64,000 nucleotides of DNA from Hormiphora californensis (taxonomy: Eukaryota; Ctenophora; Tentaculata; Cydippida; Pleurobrachiidae), in assembly GCA_020137815.1 (NCBI GenBank), contig CM035350.1, positions 7,687,524 through 7,751,523 of the forward strand, in the 5' to 3' direction. The notes under the pieces were generated by a model, which saw only the letters and a list, made by a program, of their open reading frames with translations, ran no database searches and was not told where the DNA came from. Of this stretch, positions 27,685 through 42,095 are shown piece by piece. Every line of letters begins with the position of its first letter. Position 1 is the first letter of the stretch. The position numbers were made by a program, and so were the translations under genes.

Positions 27685-28047
27685 CTAATGGAGAATTGTC
27701 ATTAGGTGAATTATCGTCTGAAGGAAGATGAAGGAGATAGTTGGAATTAATTTCACACCACCGCTATCCTTTGCATCCTCAGTATCATTTCCAATGTCCT
27801 GGTCCTCCTTTTCCTCTCCTGACTTCTCGTTATCCCCATCCGCCTAGAAAGGGAGGGGTGTTAGTTGGTTTGTTGATAGCTGGAACTTCACCTTGAACAC
27901 ACACAGGTGACACGCTGCATGCTTTGAAAGATAGAAAGGAATGAGGGAGAGGGAAACCCGAAACATGCACAGAAAATTAATATAATATGTCTATCTATCT
28001 CTCTCTCTCTCTCTGTTTCTCTCTGTTTCTCTCTATCTGTCTCTCTG

Positions 28048-28086
<39 letters not shown>

Positions 28087-29661
28087 TTTCTCTGTTTCTC
28101 TCTATCTGTCTCTCTCTCTCTCTATCTCTCAGTCAACACAGAGTATGGTAGTTCAATTGATAATTGATAGAAAACACCCCGACGACACTCGAAAGCTCTA
28201 CAAATTTGCCACTAAATGAGAAGGGGGAATATATTAATTACTGGTCCTGGTTTTTTAGCAGCTGTAGTAGCAGGAGCTGGGGTTCGTGGGAGGGTCATAT
28301 CACGTAATCTGGGGTCCCGTGTTGGGTTGAACGTGCTTTGTGTGCCATCGATCTGGAGTAGAGGTAGCATGCAGCTGGTTGCAAAGAGGGGAGACACACA
28401 ATCAGATAGAGTAGTAGTTGACACACATGCACCAACAAACTTTAGGAATCATTGCGTACCACATTGTATAAATTCACCATCTTGATCATCACAAGTTCAC
28501 ATATGTTCCACTCACACGCCAGTACAATGAGCTCAGTACAATCTATCACACACGTGACACAAACACTACATTCAATTGTTCACATTGTTGTACACAAGAC
28601 TCACAATGAGGAACACAAAAGGCATCACTATACACATACATAGAGATCTGGCAAGATGGTACACTGGATACACCCACCCTGTAGATACGGTATACACAAC
28701 ACACAAATGAAGAAATGAGCAGTTAAACAAACAGACAAACTGCGAATTAAGAGATACACAGACAAAGTACATTTAACCACACGCTGATACACCGCAAACG
28801 CGATACAACCTTTTGTGGTTCCGTGAAACACAAACAATGGGGGCAAGTTATGAGTACATAATTTTGGTGCATAAAGATAAAATATGGGCAAAACATGTAA
28901 TATATAAAATCAGGGTGAAAAGATCTGAGAGGAGGGGAAAACAAGAAAAAAAATAAATCGTAAAAAGGGAACATATTCCGTGCTCCTTATTCCAGCAATT
29001 AACAGCAAGATAATTAGCGTCAAATCACACATGTGGCGTTTCAGCTATCATGTCCAGAGTGCAATTATAGCAGGGACGATTTGCTTTATCAATCAGATAT
29101 GTATCTTAGATCACACACGTGCGGGGGGTGTCTTACTAAAGTTGAGTTGCTCATTTGGGCCTCGTTTTTCCTTGGATCCATCGTAGGAATTATCTCATCG
29201 ACATCGCTTGTTGGGTCGCGTGGTTTGTGTGTCGGTAACGGGTCAGGTTTGTGTGTCGGTAACGGGTCAGGTTTCGACTCAGTTGGGTCAGGTTTCGGTT
29301 CAGTCGGTTCAGGTTTTGGCTCAGTCGGGTCAGGTTTCGGTTCAGTTGGGTCAGGTTTCGGTTCAGTCGGGTCAGGTTTTGGCTCAGTCAGGTCAGGTTT
29401 CGGTTCAGTTGGGGCAGGTTTCGGTTCAGTCGGGTCAGGTTTTGGCTCAGTCAGGTCAGGTTTCGGTTCAGTTGGGGCAGGTTTCAGTTTAGTTGGGTCA
29501 GGTTTCGGTTCAGTTGGATCAGGTTTTGGTTCAGTTGGATCAGGTTTCAGATCCTTCTTTGGCTCGACAGGTTCCATATCTCCTTCAGTGGGTCTGGGCT
29601 TTTGTTTCTTTCGTGAGGACCTCCTTCGTTTTCTCTTACTTGTTTCCCTGTCTGAGTAATC
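27685..29661 (-). CDS. Nuclear-type protein with PDPTEPK heptad repeats, function unknown (3' part)
   Basis: Exons: 29661-29137, 28352-28242 and 27843-27685 (TAG), all phase 0 and mutually consistent. The first shown exon has a basic cluster ([14 protein letters not shown], a likely nuclear signal), then 13 copies of a seven-residue repeat of the type PDPTEPK and two of PDPLPTHK. Exon 2 carries [20 protein letters not shown], and exon 3 is acidic ([15 protein letters not shown]) before a hydrophobic end. I do not recognise the family. A possible upstream 27-base exon at 32217-32191 (REFKDMYDQ, phase 0, TTTTAG acceptor, gtaaca donor) fits in phase. The remaining 5' part may be lost in the artefact block or lie further upstream. 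Confidence 0.55.
29265..29560. repeat. 21-bp coding minisatellite
   Basis: Tandem 21-base units encode the PDPTEPK heptad on the - strand, with D/A/E and P/L variants. They read in frame throughout. Confidence 0.85.
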
Positions 29662-29669
29662 CTAGGGTG

Positions 29670-30139
29670 TCGACATGAGATGTGTGCAACTTGCAATGAA
29701 ATAATGGATCGACAATGGGAAAAATATTTTGTAGTGTCCATTTGGCCAAGGAAAATAATTCGTGCGGGGGATGCTTCCTTTATAGCTTAGTTATAATCAG
29801 CAATATATATCTCTCATGCATAACAATACCTTAGTTCAGTACAGTTCAACTTAATCAATCAGTTGACCAATCAAGACTGAGTTACAAACTGTATTTGCCC
29901 TTGTGCTGTGTTGTACTGTTGTGTGGACACTGTCAGTGACTGTCCAGTGTCCACTGTGGAGTGTTTTAACTTGTAATGTTTTCCAGTCACTGGACACACC
30001 TTTTACTTGTGAGGAACAATGGGAGCTAGAGTGTGTATAATTTCACCTGGTGTCTCTCAATCAGCATCATTGAAGTTTGTTAACTAGGAGTTTGGAGAGA
30101 TAGGAGAGTCTAAAAGTAGCGTAAGAACGAAGAGAGAGA
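29670..30139. other. Intergenic or intronic AT-rich sequence
   Basis: No exon or repeat could be supported apart from short duplicated words such as GTGTCCACTGT and CACTGGACAC around 29930-30000. Confidence 0.4.
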
Positions 30140-30672
30140 GTGGGGGGGGGAAGGGGGAGTTTAGGCGTTGGGGCCCGGGGGGGAAGAGGAAAAAGGGAAA
30201 GGGGAAAAGGGGGGAAAAAAAACCCCCCCCCCCCCCCCCCTTTTTCCCCCCCGGGGGGGGGGCCCCAAAAATTCCCCCCCCCTTTTTTCCCCAAAAGCAA
30301 AAACCCCCCAAAAAAAACCCCCCCCCCCCTTTTTTTTTCCCCCCCCCCCCCAAAAAAAGGGGGGGGCCCCCCCCCCCCAAAAAAAAACCCCCCTTTCCCC
30401 CCTTAACCAAAAAACCCCCAAACCCGGCCCCAAAAAAAGGAAAAAAATTTTTAAAACCCCTTTTTCCCTTTTTTTTTAAAAAGGGGCCCCTTCCCCCCCC
30501 GGGCCCCCCCCCCTTTTTTTGGTTTTTCCCCCCCCCTTTTTTAAAAAAAAAAAAATTTTTTTTAAATTTTTCCCCCCCAACCCATTTTTGGGGGGGGGGG
30601 GGGGGCCCCCCCCAAAAACCCCCAAAAAAAAAAAAAACCCCCCCCAAACCCCCCCCCCCAAAAAAGGGGGGG

Positions 30673-30709
<37 letters not shown>

Positions 30710-31720
30710 GAGAAAAAAAAAAAAGGGGGGGGAAAAAAAAGAAAAAGGGGGAAAAAAAGGGGGGGAAAAAAGGGGGGGAAAAAAAAAAAAAATTCCGGTT
30801 TTTTTTAATTTCCCCCCAAAAAAGGGGTTTTTCCCCCCCCCCTTTTTTTTTTGGGGGGGGGGGGGGGGGGGAAAATTTGGGGGGGTTGGGCGGGGGGCCC
30901 CCCCCCGGGGGGGGGGGAAAAAGGGCCGGGGGGGAAAAAAAAAAAAAAACCCCCCCCCCCCCCCCCCCCCCCCCCCCAAAAAAATTTTTTTTCCCCCCCC
31001 CTTTTCCCCCCCCCTTTTTCCCCCCTTTCCTCCCCCTCTCTTTTTTTTCCCCCCTTCCCCCCCCCCCCCCCTTTTCTTCTTTTTTTTTCCCCCCCCCCCC
31101 CCTTTTTTTTTTTTTTTTTTAAAATTAAAGTTTTTAAAAAAATTTTTAAAAAAAAGGGGGGGAAAAATTTTTGCCCAAAAAAAGGGGGGTAAAAAGAAAA
31201 AAAAAAGGGGGGGGAAAAAAAAAGGGGGGGGAAAAAAAAAAGGGGGAAAAGGGAAAAAAGGGGGGGAAAAAAAAAAAAAAAATTTTTTTTTTCCCCCCCC
31301 CCCCTTTTTTTTTTTCCCCCCCCCAAAAAATTTCCGCCCCCCCCTTTTTTCCGCAAAAACTTTAAAAGGGGGAAAAAATTTTTCCCAGGGGGGTTTTTTT
31401 AAAAATTGTGGAATAAACGGGGTTTTTTGGAAAGGGGCCCAGGCCCTTTCGGGGGGAAAAAGTCCCGGGTTTCCCCCCGTTTTTCATTTTCCCCTCTCAC
31501 CCCCCCCCCCCCCCCCCCCCCCCCCAACAAAACCCCCCCCCCCACCCCCCCCCCCCCCTTTTTTTTTTTTCCCCCCCCCCTTTTTCCCCCCCCTTTTCCT
31601 TCTTCCCCCTTTTTTCCTTTTTTTTATCTCTCCCCCTTTTCCTCTCCCCCCCTCTCTCTCCCTCTCTCTTCCACTTTTTTTTGGCCCGAAAAAATTTTTT
31701 AAATTTAAAATTTAGTTTCG
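30140..31720. other. Homopolymer-block sequence, probable assembly or consensus artefact
   Basis: About 1.6 kb composed almost wholly of runs of 3-20 identical bases (G, A, C, T in turn). It is flanked by GA-rich sequence on the left and CT-rich sequence on the right. Such a pattern is not known as a biological sequence class and looks like a failed consensus over a difficult inverted GA/CT repeat. Long open frames inside it are meaningless. Confidence 0.85.
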
Positions 31721-31723
31721 CCT

Positions 31724-34700
31724 GACTTGTTTTGTTCCAAAGGGGGGAAAGGGAAAAGAATTGCCCAGAAAAGAAAGTTTAAAAAAAGTTTAAAACAGTG
31801 TGAGGGGAGAAGACATAGGAGGGGAGAGACAAGAAAATAGAGAAAGGTTTACAACGTTCACCATAAAATAGAGCTTTGATGTTACGCCTGATTCCGTGCC
31901 TGTTTTCGCCCAACAAATATCGTTCACACCTTGCCGGACAGTCGTCCTATCCTGCAGAACACTGGACATTCACACACATGGTGCACAGCATTGGTATTCA
32001 CATGTTGGATAATATCACACTGAGCCACATCACTTGATTCACACATCACACTCACATAATATCTAACATCACACTCTCGCAGTGGAGAGTATGTAGGTAT
32101 CACACACATTCAAACACTGATCACACCCTCATTTATAATATTCACACACACACCTACAGTCACACACCCACACACTCACACTCGTGTTACCTGGTCATAC
32201 ATATCCTTGAATTCTCTCTAAAATAAATATATCACCGTTATAATGATTACTTCTGGGTCATGGAGGGAGAATTAGTTCAGCATGGGACATTGGAATTCAG
32301 TGGATTAAGAATGAATAATTTATACACTAACAATTGACATTACTCTCAATCGTTTAAAATGAAGCCAATATTGATCTAAAATTGCTTGTTAGTTGATAAT
32401 GACCAATTTGCGTCCCTATTTTAATAACAATTACCACTAAGGTACACTTCGTATAGATGGTAAATTTCAGAATTCTAATTAGGACCACCCTCTATCTGTC
32501 ATGTCATTACAAAACTGACTTCAAGCCGCTGTTGTGGAATTACAAACAGTCAAAAAGAGGTTTGAGTTAGAGATGTTGCTGGTTGCTGCACATACACATA
32601 TTACACATACCTAACAACCAAAAAATACCTATTTTATGCGTATAATAGTGCATATGTCATGTAGGAAATAGCAATATAGCGCCATATGCATTATGCAGTC
32701 AGATTTGAGAGGGAGAGAGGGTAGAGAGAGATCTCTAGACTGCAGGTACGGTTAGAGAAAGAGAGGGATAGAGATGAAAGAGAGAGAGAGAGAGAGAGAC
32801 AGAATCTTAATATTAGGAAGATAGAGAGATCTTGTCAGCTTGTAAAAAAGAGAGAATCGTGACGTGTTGATGATTTTCAAGTCTTTTTAGACTTCTTGTC
32901 TACTTGTCATGAGAAGAAGCTATTTAAGTTTTAAATTAGTGTACTGATCTTTACTTTCTCTCACTCTTTTTCTCTCCCTCTCTCACTCTCTCTCTCTCTC
33001 TCTCTCTCGCCGTGATCAGTATGAGTAAGGAATCTCGGGAGTGTGACAGGCGTGTTAGACCCGCTGACTATAACGATAGTCTATAGCACAAATGCAAAAC
33101 TGTCGCTCTATATCTCATATGAAGTGATAAAATAGAGAAAGAGAGATAGATAGAGATAGATAGAGAGAGAAAGAGAGAGAGAAAGATATAAAGACAGAAA
33201 GATAGACTCGTAATGAATCTCTTTGGTGCCATGTATTGGTTAGAACCTGATCATCCATGACATATGTAGTAGCACATGCTTCACCAACACAACTAGTTTC
33301 CACTAGATAATGCCGAACAGTATACATGGTGCTGCACTTATACCAAGATGATATTACTATTCATCGTCTTTCAGAAGTCTAGTTTCTCTCTATATCACTC
33401 TCAGTGATATATCTCTGTCTTCCTTTCTCTCTCTCTATTTCTCATATTATACTGTTTATAATTTATAATTGATTGTTTCCGCTGTAACACCGCTCCGCAA
33501 GCCAGGCCAGACAATTCCAACTAATTAATACCTAAACCCCTCATTATCTCGGTTCTCCGTTTTAATAGGAAATCACCACAGCGTAATTATTACACACATT
33601 TACCACAGACACAAACATTGAAAACACGAGTTTTAATTGCGAAAAAATTCCCTAAAATAAAATCACTATATATCAGAATATAACAGAGAAGTATATAGAA
33701 TTAGAGGATGAGAGAGAGAGAGAGAGTGAAGATGCTGTATCCAACGATTATACCTGCTAAATTTACAAAACTAAAGAATTTAATTAGAATTAAGAGTTTC
33801 GTGGGGGGCTACACATGTGATATGCCTTGTTTAGTTAGTGCGTCTCTGCTTTCGACGTATTCTGGTTTTCCTTACTTGGTTTCTGGAAATTAGAATGAAG
33901 TTTACCACTGTTGATTCTCCATCCTTTACTACTATGTTCCTGAGGGGGGAACATGCGATAAAACAATTGTCAATATTTCCCACATACATACTTGATATTC
34001 ATGGTTTTATAAATAACACGGAAATAAATACAGTGTGACGTCAAGACGTAGTATTACTATTATATTCCTTAATATCATTTGGGTTTTCCTATGGGAACTT
34101 CCATGAATAGAATATGGGAGGGTAGCTGGGGTAAACAGAGAGAAAGAGAGAGAGAGAGAGAAAGGGATAGAGAGGAGAGAGAAAAGAAGGGAGGGGTAGA
34201 CACAGTTTAGTAGATACAGAAATAAATAACAGAATGAAGAAAAACATTTCGATTAGGTTTGTTAGCAACATTTAGCTTTATTATGACTAGGAGTGACTCA
34301 TCATGACGTGTGTTATATGCTAGAGTCGCTACTTCTATTATACTGGCAGTATTCCAGTGTGATATATAATACAGATCATAATGTGTGATACAGTACGGGG
34401 TGGGAAGCCAAGTGCAGGGGGAGGAGGTCCCAAGTATCCTGATCATGGCAGTGCGTGGGTGAAGCCAGTCAATAATCTTTGGTTGCGGAGTGAAACATCT
34501 GATCTCTAATAAGATCATATCCAGCTGTTAATTCATAAAAGAAAAGTAGGAACAATTTCCCGGTGGCTCATGATATTGGAATCACAACTAGAGACTTGTT
34601 GGCTGGCTGCTTTGGTGAGAATTGTGTGCCTCACAAAGGCATCTATTGTGGGGGATACAGGGATACAGAGAGAAAATGTTTGTTGTTCGTTGAGTAGGAA

Positions 34701-34759
34701 CATTTTAGGCATTTGTTCGAACATATGAGAGAGAAACAACGATTTCAGTATACGATCAG
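31724..34759. other. AT-rich region with scattered GA/CT microsatellites
   Basis: Apart from one possible 27-base exon at 32191-32217 (- strand), no exon is supported. (GA)n or (CT)n tracts occur at about 32775-32800, 32965-33008, 33135-33190, 33710-33727 and 34140-34190. It probably consists of introns of the flanking - strand genes. Confidence 0.5.
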
Positions 34760-34920
34760 CTAACCACCCTACTAACCACCTATACTAACCACCCTACTAA
34801 CTACCCTACTAACCACGCTACTAACCACCCTACTAACCACTATACTAACCACCCTACTAACCACCCTAATAACCACTATACTAACCACCCTACTAACCAC
34901 CCTACTAACCACTAATTACT
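34760..34920. repeat. 13-bp tandem repeats next to a 5' splice site
   Basis: About a dozen copies of a CTACTAACCACC-like unit. On the - strand the array (GGTGGTTAGTAG) begins within about 15 bases of the donor of carboxypeptidase exon 8. Confidence 0.85.
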
Positions 34921-34926
34921 ACCTAC

Positions 34927-39012
<4,086 letters not shown>

Positions 39013-39689
39013 ACCAGGGTGTGCCTGAGGAGTTTATGGTTGATTAATTCGTTGTTAGTTAAACAAGTGAATTTCATTCAATGGACAATTTTCGGATTGC
39101 GTGTCGTCCGTCGATTACCTTTGCAGGCTGGACTTGATTTATCACTCACACGAGCAGCCAGAAACACAGATATTGGAACTTGACTGAGATCTAGACGAAC
39201 AGACCGGGCATGGGAGCTGGGAATAAAAGCCTGTGAACTTGTTGGCAGTTCTAAAAAATCTTACTGCGAACGTTGCGAGTTTTAAAATTTGAAAAAGACA
39301 ACAAAGTCAACTCGGCGGCGCGGCGGCATTTTAATGTAGCGCGCGAAAGTCTGATGTCTCCATTGCATTGCATTTTGGAGAATTTCGATTTTTTTGAAAT
39401 CTTGTTTTTTTGAAATCTTGTTTTTTCTCAAATCTCTTAAAGTCGGATTTTTTGAAACTGTCTCTATCTTATCAGGAACCGGAGATATGACAAATTTGTT
39501 ATTTCAGGGGGGTGACAGTTTCAAAAAATCCGACTTTATTGTTTTTTCTCAAATCTTGTTTTTTTTAATATCCTGCCTTAATCCTTATCCGGCGCAGCGT
39601 CTGCCAATATCATCTCACTTGTTTGAGTCTGTTTTTAGAGTGCGTTAGCGTGAGGATTTTTCTATCATAATAGTGAACCATAATAAAAA
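39013..39689. other. 5' flank of the carboxypeptidase gene with an inverted repeat
   Basis: An acceptor CTCCTCAG lies 12 bases before ATG 39012. An exact 25-bp inverted repeat has arms 39438-39462 and 39514-39538 with a 51-base spacer. T-rich direct repeats (GTTTTTTCTCAAATCT) flank it on both sides. No gene is supported. Confidence 0.6.
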
Positions 39690-39870
39690 TACGAGAGAGC
39701 GTTCAAAGCTAAGAAGAAATCGGACTACAGAGATGCGTGGATAGCCCTGAAAAACTTCACCGATGAAACTTCTAGGTTTATTACGAAAACCAGAGTATCC
39801 TACTACCGTGAAAAACTGAAACTGGTTGCTGATGATCCAGCAGCGGTAAGCGGTATCATAAACAAGCTTC

Positions 39871-40591
39871 GGTAAGTCGGAAGAACGTGTCCGTTTGTCT
39901 CATGAGGCCTCATGAGGCGCCTCATGAGACCTCATGAGGCACTCATGAGGCGCCTCATGAGGCCTCATGAGACATTTTCAGCTGTTTTAGTGCCTCATGA
40001 GGCCTCATGAGACATCATGAGGCGCCTCATGAGGCACTCATGAGGCCTCATGAGGCCTCATGAGACACTGCTCATGAGGCCTCATGAGACATGTGCCTCA
40101 TCCCGACTTTGTTTTGATGTCTCATGAGGCCTCATGAGTAGTTTTGACATGAGGCATGTCTCATGAGGCCTCATGAGGCATATCTCATGAGGCCTCATGA
40201 GGCATATCTCATGATACCTTAAGTTAGTATAGCTATAGGATTAGGGTTAGGGTTAGGGTTAGGGTTAGAGTTAGGACCGGGTTTCGATTCCAGTTAGGAG
40301 TACGAACCTAACCACTAAGCCCTAACCACTAAGCCTAGGGGTTAACCCCAACCAATAGGCGTAGGCCTAGAAGTCTATCCTAGGGGGTTAACCCCTAGGC
40401 CTAGTGGTTAGGCTCGTACCCCTAACTGGAACCGAAACCCGGTGCTAACTCTAACCCTAGCCTTAACCCTATGGCTATACTAACTCTAAGGTGTCATGAG
40501 ATATGCCTCATGAGGCCTCATGAGACATGCCTCATGTCAAAACTACTCATGAGGCCTCATGAGACAAACGGACACGTTCTTCCGACTTACC
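39871..40591. mobile_element. 721-bp fold-back element with 8-bp target duplication
   Basis: Termini are long inverted repeats starting GGTAAGTCGGAAGAACGTGT. Flanks are CAAGCTTC on both sides (39863-39870, 40592-40599). The arms consist of many copies of the 16-bp palindrome TCATGAGGCCTCATGA and shorter CTCATGAGGC words. The inner part holds about five GGGTTA units and their inverted counterpart, then CCTAGGGGTTAACCCC-like palindromes at the centre. There is no coding capacity. An 8-bp duplication and GG terminus would fit Merlin or P/hAT-like transposases; not decided. Confidence 0.85.
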
Positions 40592-40704
40592 CAAGCTTCT
40601 TGGTAAAGACAAGATCCCTCAGGAACTACCAAGTGGATGGTCGGATGAAGAAGCAGCGAACAAATTTAGTGCTTACTTTAAATCAAAGATCGAAAACATC
40701 TATG

Positions 40705-40989
40705 CAGGGGCGAAGCAAGGCTGGGTCCAATGGGTCCAGGACCCACTTTTTGGACGAAAGAAGAGAAGAAAATGGGAAAACTTGCCAAAAAGTGAAAAAA
40801 TCGTCAAAAAAAGTGAAAAAATGAGCCGATTTTCAATTTAAAAAACGAATGCGCGCGAGAAAAAGCTAATGTGGCAGCGCTATTGACCAATGTGGTCCAA
40901 ACCACCCTTCGCGCGTTACATTTAAATGCATTTTCTGCAGCGCTGGACCCAAAAAATTTTTCGTGAATGAACGCCGCGCACCGCCCCTG
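40705..40989. mobile_element. hAT-type MITE with perfect 8-bp target duplication
   Basis: Begins CAGGGGCG and ends CGCCCCTG, flanked on both sides by CATCTATG (40697-40704, 40990-40997). Size, termini and duplication length match non-autonomous hAT elements. Confidence 0.9.
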
Positions 40990-41033
40990 CATCTATGAGA
41001 TGATTAAAGTCGAGAAAGCACTTAATGGATGTG

Positions 41034-42032
41034 GAGGATTTGCGACAAGCACAAGGAGAGTTACGCTGAAACCATGTCCTTCATCCGAGAAAAGACACGA
41101 TTCAGTTTGTTAAGATCAACTCTTGTTGCACTTCGGGGAACCAAGAGAAGGGTTGTCCCAGTCAGTGTGGAAGATGTAGACCTACCTATGACCTACTGTC
41201 TCTATTCTGCACCATTCCTTCCTATATTCCTTCCTACATCCCTTCCTACTTTCTACACCATTCCTTCCTACATCTACCTGAGACTTAGTAGAGGGACCAC
41301 CCATGACTGAGTCAATGAGTTAATATTTTCAAGTGTGTATTTGTGTAAATTGTTAACATTTTCTGGCCTCTGAGTTGTTTAGCAGAGTTTGAGTAGCTGA
41401 GGTTCCAGATTGGCTGAGTTTTATGCCGAAGAATGAAGAAAGAAGACCCATACATACCGTTTTTCTCAATACGTTTTTCTCGATAAAAAACTTGTCAAGG
41501 ACTCTTCAGTGAGTGTGTGTTTGAAGGACAGCTAATTTATAATTTATTACCGAATCTGTGTATATGTGTTTGTGATTGTTTGTTTGTCTGTGAATGTGCT
41601 TGTAAGTTTGTTATCATGTTTTTGCATTAACCGTTTTGTATTGACTGTTGATGTTGTGTTTAATCTGTTTTTAATCTGTTTTTATGTCTGTCTGCTTGTT
41701 TTGTTTGTTCATCACCTTGTTTCAGTTTTCTATTTTCCATTGTTCCTCGTTTTTGTGCATCCAATGCTACTAGGATATGTTTCACTGTCTCTAAGTATTG
41801 TTTAAACCGCTTTAGGAAACCGCTGATGTGAACTGTATATTTTCACCTCTCAGCCTTGTATCACTTTTATTGGTGTATGGTGTAAGAGCGGGACGAAGTT
41901 ATATATTAATGTGTGTGACTTTGTGATAAATTGTGCATAAACTTAAACTTAAACTTAAACTTTCGAGACAAGTGAGCAGAGAGAGGGAGTATGAGAGTAT
42001 GACGGTGTGTGGGTAATTTATTATAATTTATT
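41034..42032 (+). mobile_element. Truncated retroelement 3' end inserted in the LINE, itself interrupted
   Basis: Flanked by CTTAATGGATGTG (41021-41033 and 42033-42045), a 13-bp target duplication as made by target-primed reverse transcription. It codes for a C-terminal protein piece (SFIREKTRFSLLRSTLV, then FRDK and a stop after the inner insert), followed by a short 3'UTR ending TTATAATTTATT. A related contiguous copy lies at 26335-26470. Confidence 0.8.
41183..41958 (+). mobile_element. Inner insertion, probable non-LTR element tail
   Basis: Splits the frame of the enclosing element between GATGTAGAC and TTTCGAGAC; compare the uninterrupted copy at 26.4 kb. T/G-rich non-coding sequence ends in four ACTTAA-type repeats (41939-41958), a tail style of CR1/RTE elements. 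Exact left edge uncertain by a few bases. Confidence 0.65.
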
Positions 42033-42095
42033 CTTAATGGATGTGTTCCCGAGGAAACCACCTTTAAAGGAAATTCCTTCTCCTCTTTCAAGAAA

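Noticed and set aside
30084-31715. Long open frames rich in Gly, Pro, Lys and Phe, one of 398 codons
   Set aside because: They lie in the homopolymer-block region and simply translate runs of G, C, A and T.
40237-40270. GGGTTA repeats as a chromosome end
   Set aside because: Only about five units, with an inverted partner inside a transposon having exact target duplications, and unique sequence on both sides.
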